From JAAZNO01 sp012798275 (GTDB taxonomy: Bacteria > Chloroflexota > Anaerolineae > B4-G1 > SLSP01), in assembly GCA_035347995.1 (NCBI GenBank), contig DAOPQD010000029.1, forward strand, positions 1 through 34,876: a DNA stretch of 34,876 nucleotides, given 5' to 3'. The position numbers and the translations under genes were made by a program. Each line of letters opens with the position of its first letter. Position 1 is the first letter of the stretch. This document shows, in pieces, positions 33,822-34,876 of this stretch. Under the pieces are notes generated by a model. The model was not told where the DNA came from and did not search any database. It saw only the letters and a program-made list of their open reading frames with translations.

Positions 33822-34262
33822 ATGAATATAATCAAATCTGTTCCGTCTTCCCTGCTCGAAATCCATGAAATTCAAAATCCGGGTTTTCACCCTTTGGTGG
33901 ATTCAGATCAGTGGCGCGTCGCACTCCTGAACTTTGAGCCGGCTCTGTCCCCCGAACGTCTTTCTGAGTTTCAGCGCCACAATGAAACTGACGAAGTATT
34001 CGTCCTGTTAAGCGGACGCTGCATCCTTTTTCTTGGGGAGGGCGAAGACGCCGTCACGCAGGTTTTTGCGCTTGATCTGGAGCCGTTTAAACTGTACAAA
34101 GTTTGCCGTCAAGCCTGGCACACCCACGCGCTCAATGCGGATGCAAAATTACTCATTGTGGAAAATCGAAGCACATCCCGCGCCAATTCGCCGCGCATTA
34201 AAATCACCCCCGAACAACGCGAAGAAATCCTGTATCTCACGCGGCAGGTGTGGGATAAATAA
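33822..34262 (+). CDS. Cupin-like protein of unknown function
   Basis: A 146-residue protein with a beta-rich central region: FQRHNETDEVFVLLSGRCILFL, then LEPFKLYKVCRQAWHTHALNADAKLLIVEN. The H-x-x-x-D-E and W-H-T-H elements suggest a double-stranded beta-helix (cupin) like those of small sugar-lactone or ureidoglycolate-type proteins, but I do not recognise the family. The ATG at 33822 is chosen because it lies just before the conserved part. An in-frame ATG at 33753 with GGGAGG (33738-33743) is an alternative that would place the operator inside the gene. Divergent from lacI, so probably in the same regulon. Confidence 0.65.
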   Translation: MNIIKSVPSSLLEIHEIQNPGFHPLVDSDQWRVALLNFEPALSPERLSEFQRHNETDEVFVLLSGRCILFLGEGEDAVTQVFALDLEPFKLYKVCRQAWHTHALNADAKLLIVENRSTSRANSPRIKITPEQREEILYLTRQVWDK

Positions 34263-34266
34263 AAAA

Positions 34267-34295
34267 TCCCCATCCACCTTATTTATGGATGGGGA
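34267..34295. terminator. Hairpin terminator between the cupin gene and the xylulokinase remnant
   Basis: TCCCCATCCA (34267-34276) pairs with TGGATGGGGA (34286-34295). On the minus strand it is followed by TTTTTTATTT, making a terminator for the former xylulokinase gene. It may also end the cupin transcript. Confidence 0.75.
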
Positions 34296-34303
34296 CACGC
34301 ATC

Positions 34304-34680
34304 TCACAATTGACGATCCACCCACGCCCGCACCGCCACCAGCAGCGCCGCGCCTTCGGCAGTGTTGACCGTCAGCAGGTCCGCCTCCCCAACGGACGCG
34401 AGAGCATGTTGCCAGAGCACGCTCTTCGTGCCGCCGCCCGATGCGCGGGCTTGCGTAATCGGTCCCAGGCCAGCATTTTGAATCAGCGTGAAGGAATCCT
34501 TCAACCCAAACGCCACGCTCTTCAGCACGGCGCGTGTCATGTGGGCGCGATGGGGGGCAGAGTCAGGCTGATGAACACGCCAGCGGGTCGGGGCGCGAGG
34601 TGCGCTTCCCCAAAAGATATGGCAGGAACAGCAGTCCCTTGCTCCCCGCAGGAATCGGCTCTGCTTCCTTCAACTTGTCT
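34304..34680 (-). pseudogene. xylB: Xylulokinase (FGGY carbohydrate kinase) C-terminal remnant
   Basis: The minus strand reads TRAVLKSVAFGLKDSFTLIQ, then SGGGTKSVLWQHALA and TVNTAEGAALLVAV, the C-terminal part of FGGY xylulose kinases. Further upstream, in a shifted frame, EAEPIPAGSKGLLFLPYLLG then KRTSRPDPLA continues the same family (normally ...GLLFLPYLSGERTP). At least two frameshifts (near 34541-34580) separate the pieces, and the N-terminal three quarters are missing. It is a broken gene with an intact terminator. A former pentose kinase next to a LacI/ABC set suggests a once larger sugar pathway. Confidence 0.75.
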
Positions 34681-34782
34681 CTTCTGTTTGCATGGGTATA
34701 CTTGATTGTGTATCAGCCGGTCACGTCCAAAGGAGACGCCATGTGCTGGCGCACATCATCCAAGCATGAAAATGTGTGGTAG
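34675..34782 (+). other. Orphan promoter, ribosome binding site and 13-codon reading frame
   Basis: TTGTCT (34675-34680) and TATACT (34697-34702) at 16 bp, AAAGGAG (34729-34735) and an ATG at 34741 form a good expression signal. The frame is only 13 codons (ending ...SSKHENVW) and stops inside the repeat word CAAGCATGAAAATGTG (34761-34776). It may be a gene start truncated by a repeat or a leader peptide. Nothing recognisable follows to 34876. Confidence 0.35.
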
Positions 34783-34876
34783 CTGCCCAGCCTGGCGTCA
34801 GGTAGCTCGACGGCGAGGGATGAACCTTTGTAATCGGTAGCTTTTGCCCCACCCCCTGCCCCCTCCCCAACGGCGC

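Overview
The window reads as a chromosomal piece of a bacterium, most plausibly a Chloroflexota (Anaerolineae-like) member. That placement is inferred from gene style, from intergenic arrays of short repeated words (GTGAGTC heptamers, GCGAAAAGG runs, CATTACCC runs) and from sugar-ABC/LacI organisation; no rRNA or tRNA is present to confirm it. It has two very different halves, separated by a decayed insertion sequence.

Left half (1-14,900; visibly GC-rich; almost all on +). After an M3 oligoendopeptidase F (183-1949) come a methylmalonyl-CoA mutase catalytic chain lacking the B12 domain (2091-3767), a VapBC-type toxin-antitoxin pair with a textbook promoter and operator (3823-4636), then a carbon-metabolism set. 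This set holds an ATP-grasp CoA ligase beta subunit fused to an 8-Cys ferredoxin-like domain (4830-6380), its alpha partner (6393-7295), a short citrate-synthase-fold lyase resembling citryl-CoA lyase (7411-8199), an HD protein (8397-8945), two LeuC/LeuD-type hydro-lyase pairs (8966-10716; 10727-11980 plus 12764-13258, split by an inserted DUF3800 gene), and an isocitrate/isopropylmalate-type dehydrogenase with an NADP-IDH-like Lys-Tyr pair (13415-14533). Together these enzymes could run succinyl-CoA/2-oxoglutarate-level carbon through isocitrate and citrate to citryl-CoA, acetyl-CoA and oxaloacetate (a split ATP-citrate-lyase, reductive-TCA-like route), or a related branched tricarboxylate route. 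A FmdB zinc-ribbon gene lies convergently behind a bidirectional terminator.

Boundary (14,855-15,566). It holds the fmdB promoter and a roughly 600-bp IS remnant with 16-bp terminal inverted repeats and the N-terminal part of a broken transposase.

Right half (15,567-33,708; lower GC; all on -). Fifteen tightly packed genes run from a LacI regulator down through a lipoprotein sugar-binding protein, two permeases, a DUF2270-DUF2179 membrane protein, an alpha/beta hydrolase, an MFS carrier, a sulfatase, an anaerobic sulfatase-maturating radical SAM enzyme, a sulfatase, a GPH symporter, an MFS carrier, a sulfatase, an alpha/beta hydrolase and a TAT-exported sulfatase. All four sulfatases have the Cys form of the CxP(S/A)R motif, so the embedded maturase can serve all of them. 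The hydrolases, the MFS carriers and two of the sulfatases form paralogue pairs, suggesting growth by duplication. No glycoside hydrolase is present, which points to uptake and desulfation of small sulfated compounds or oligosaccharides. A cupin-like gene is transcribed in the opposite direction; its predicted promoter faces the lacI promoter across a double LacI-type operator. The right end has a broken xylulokinase and degraded sequence.
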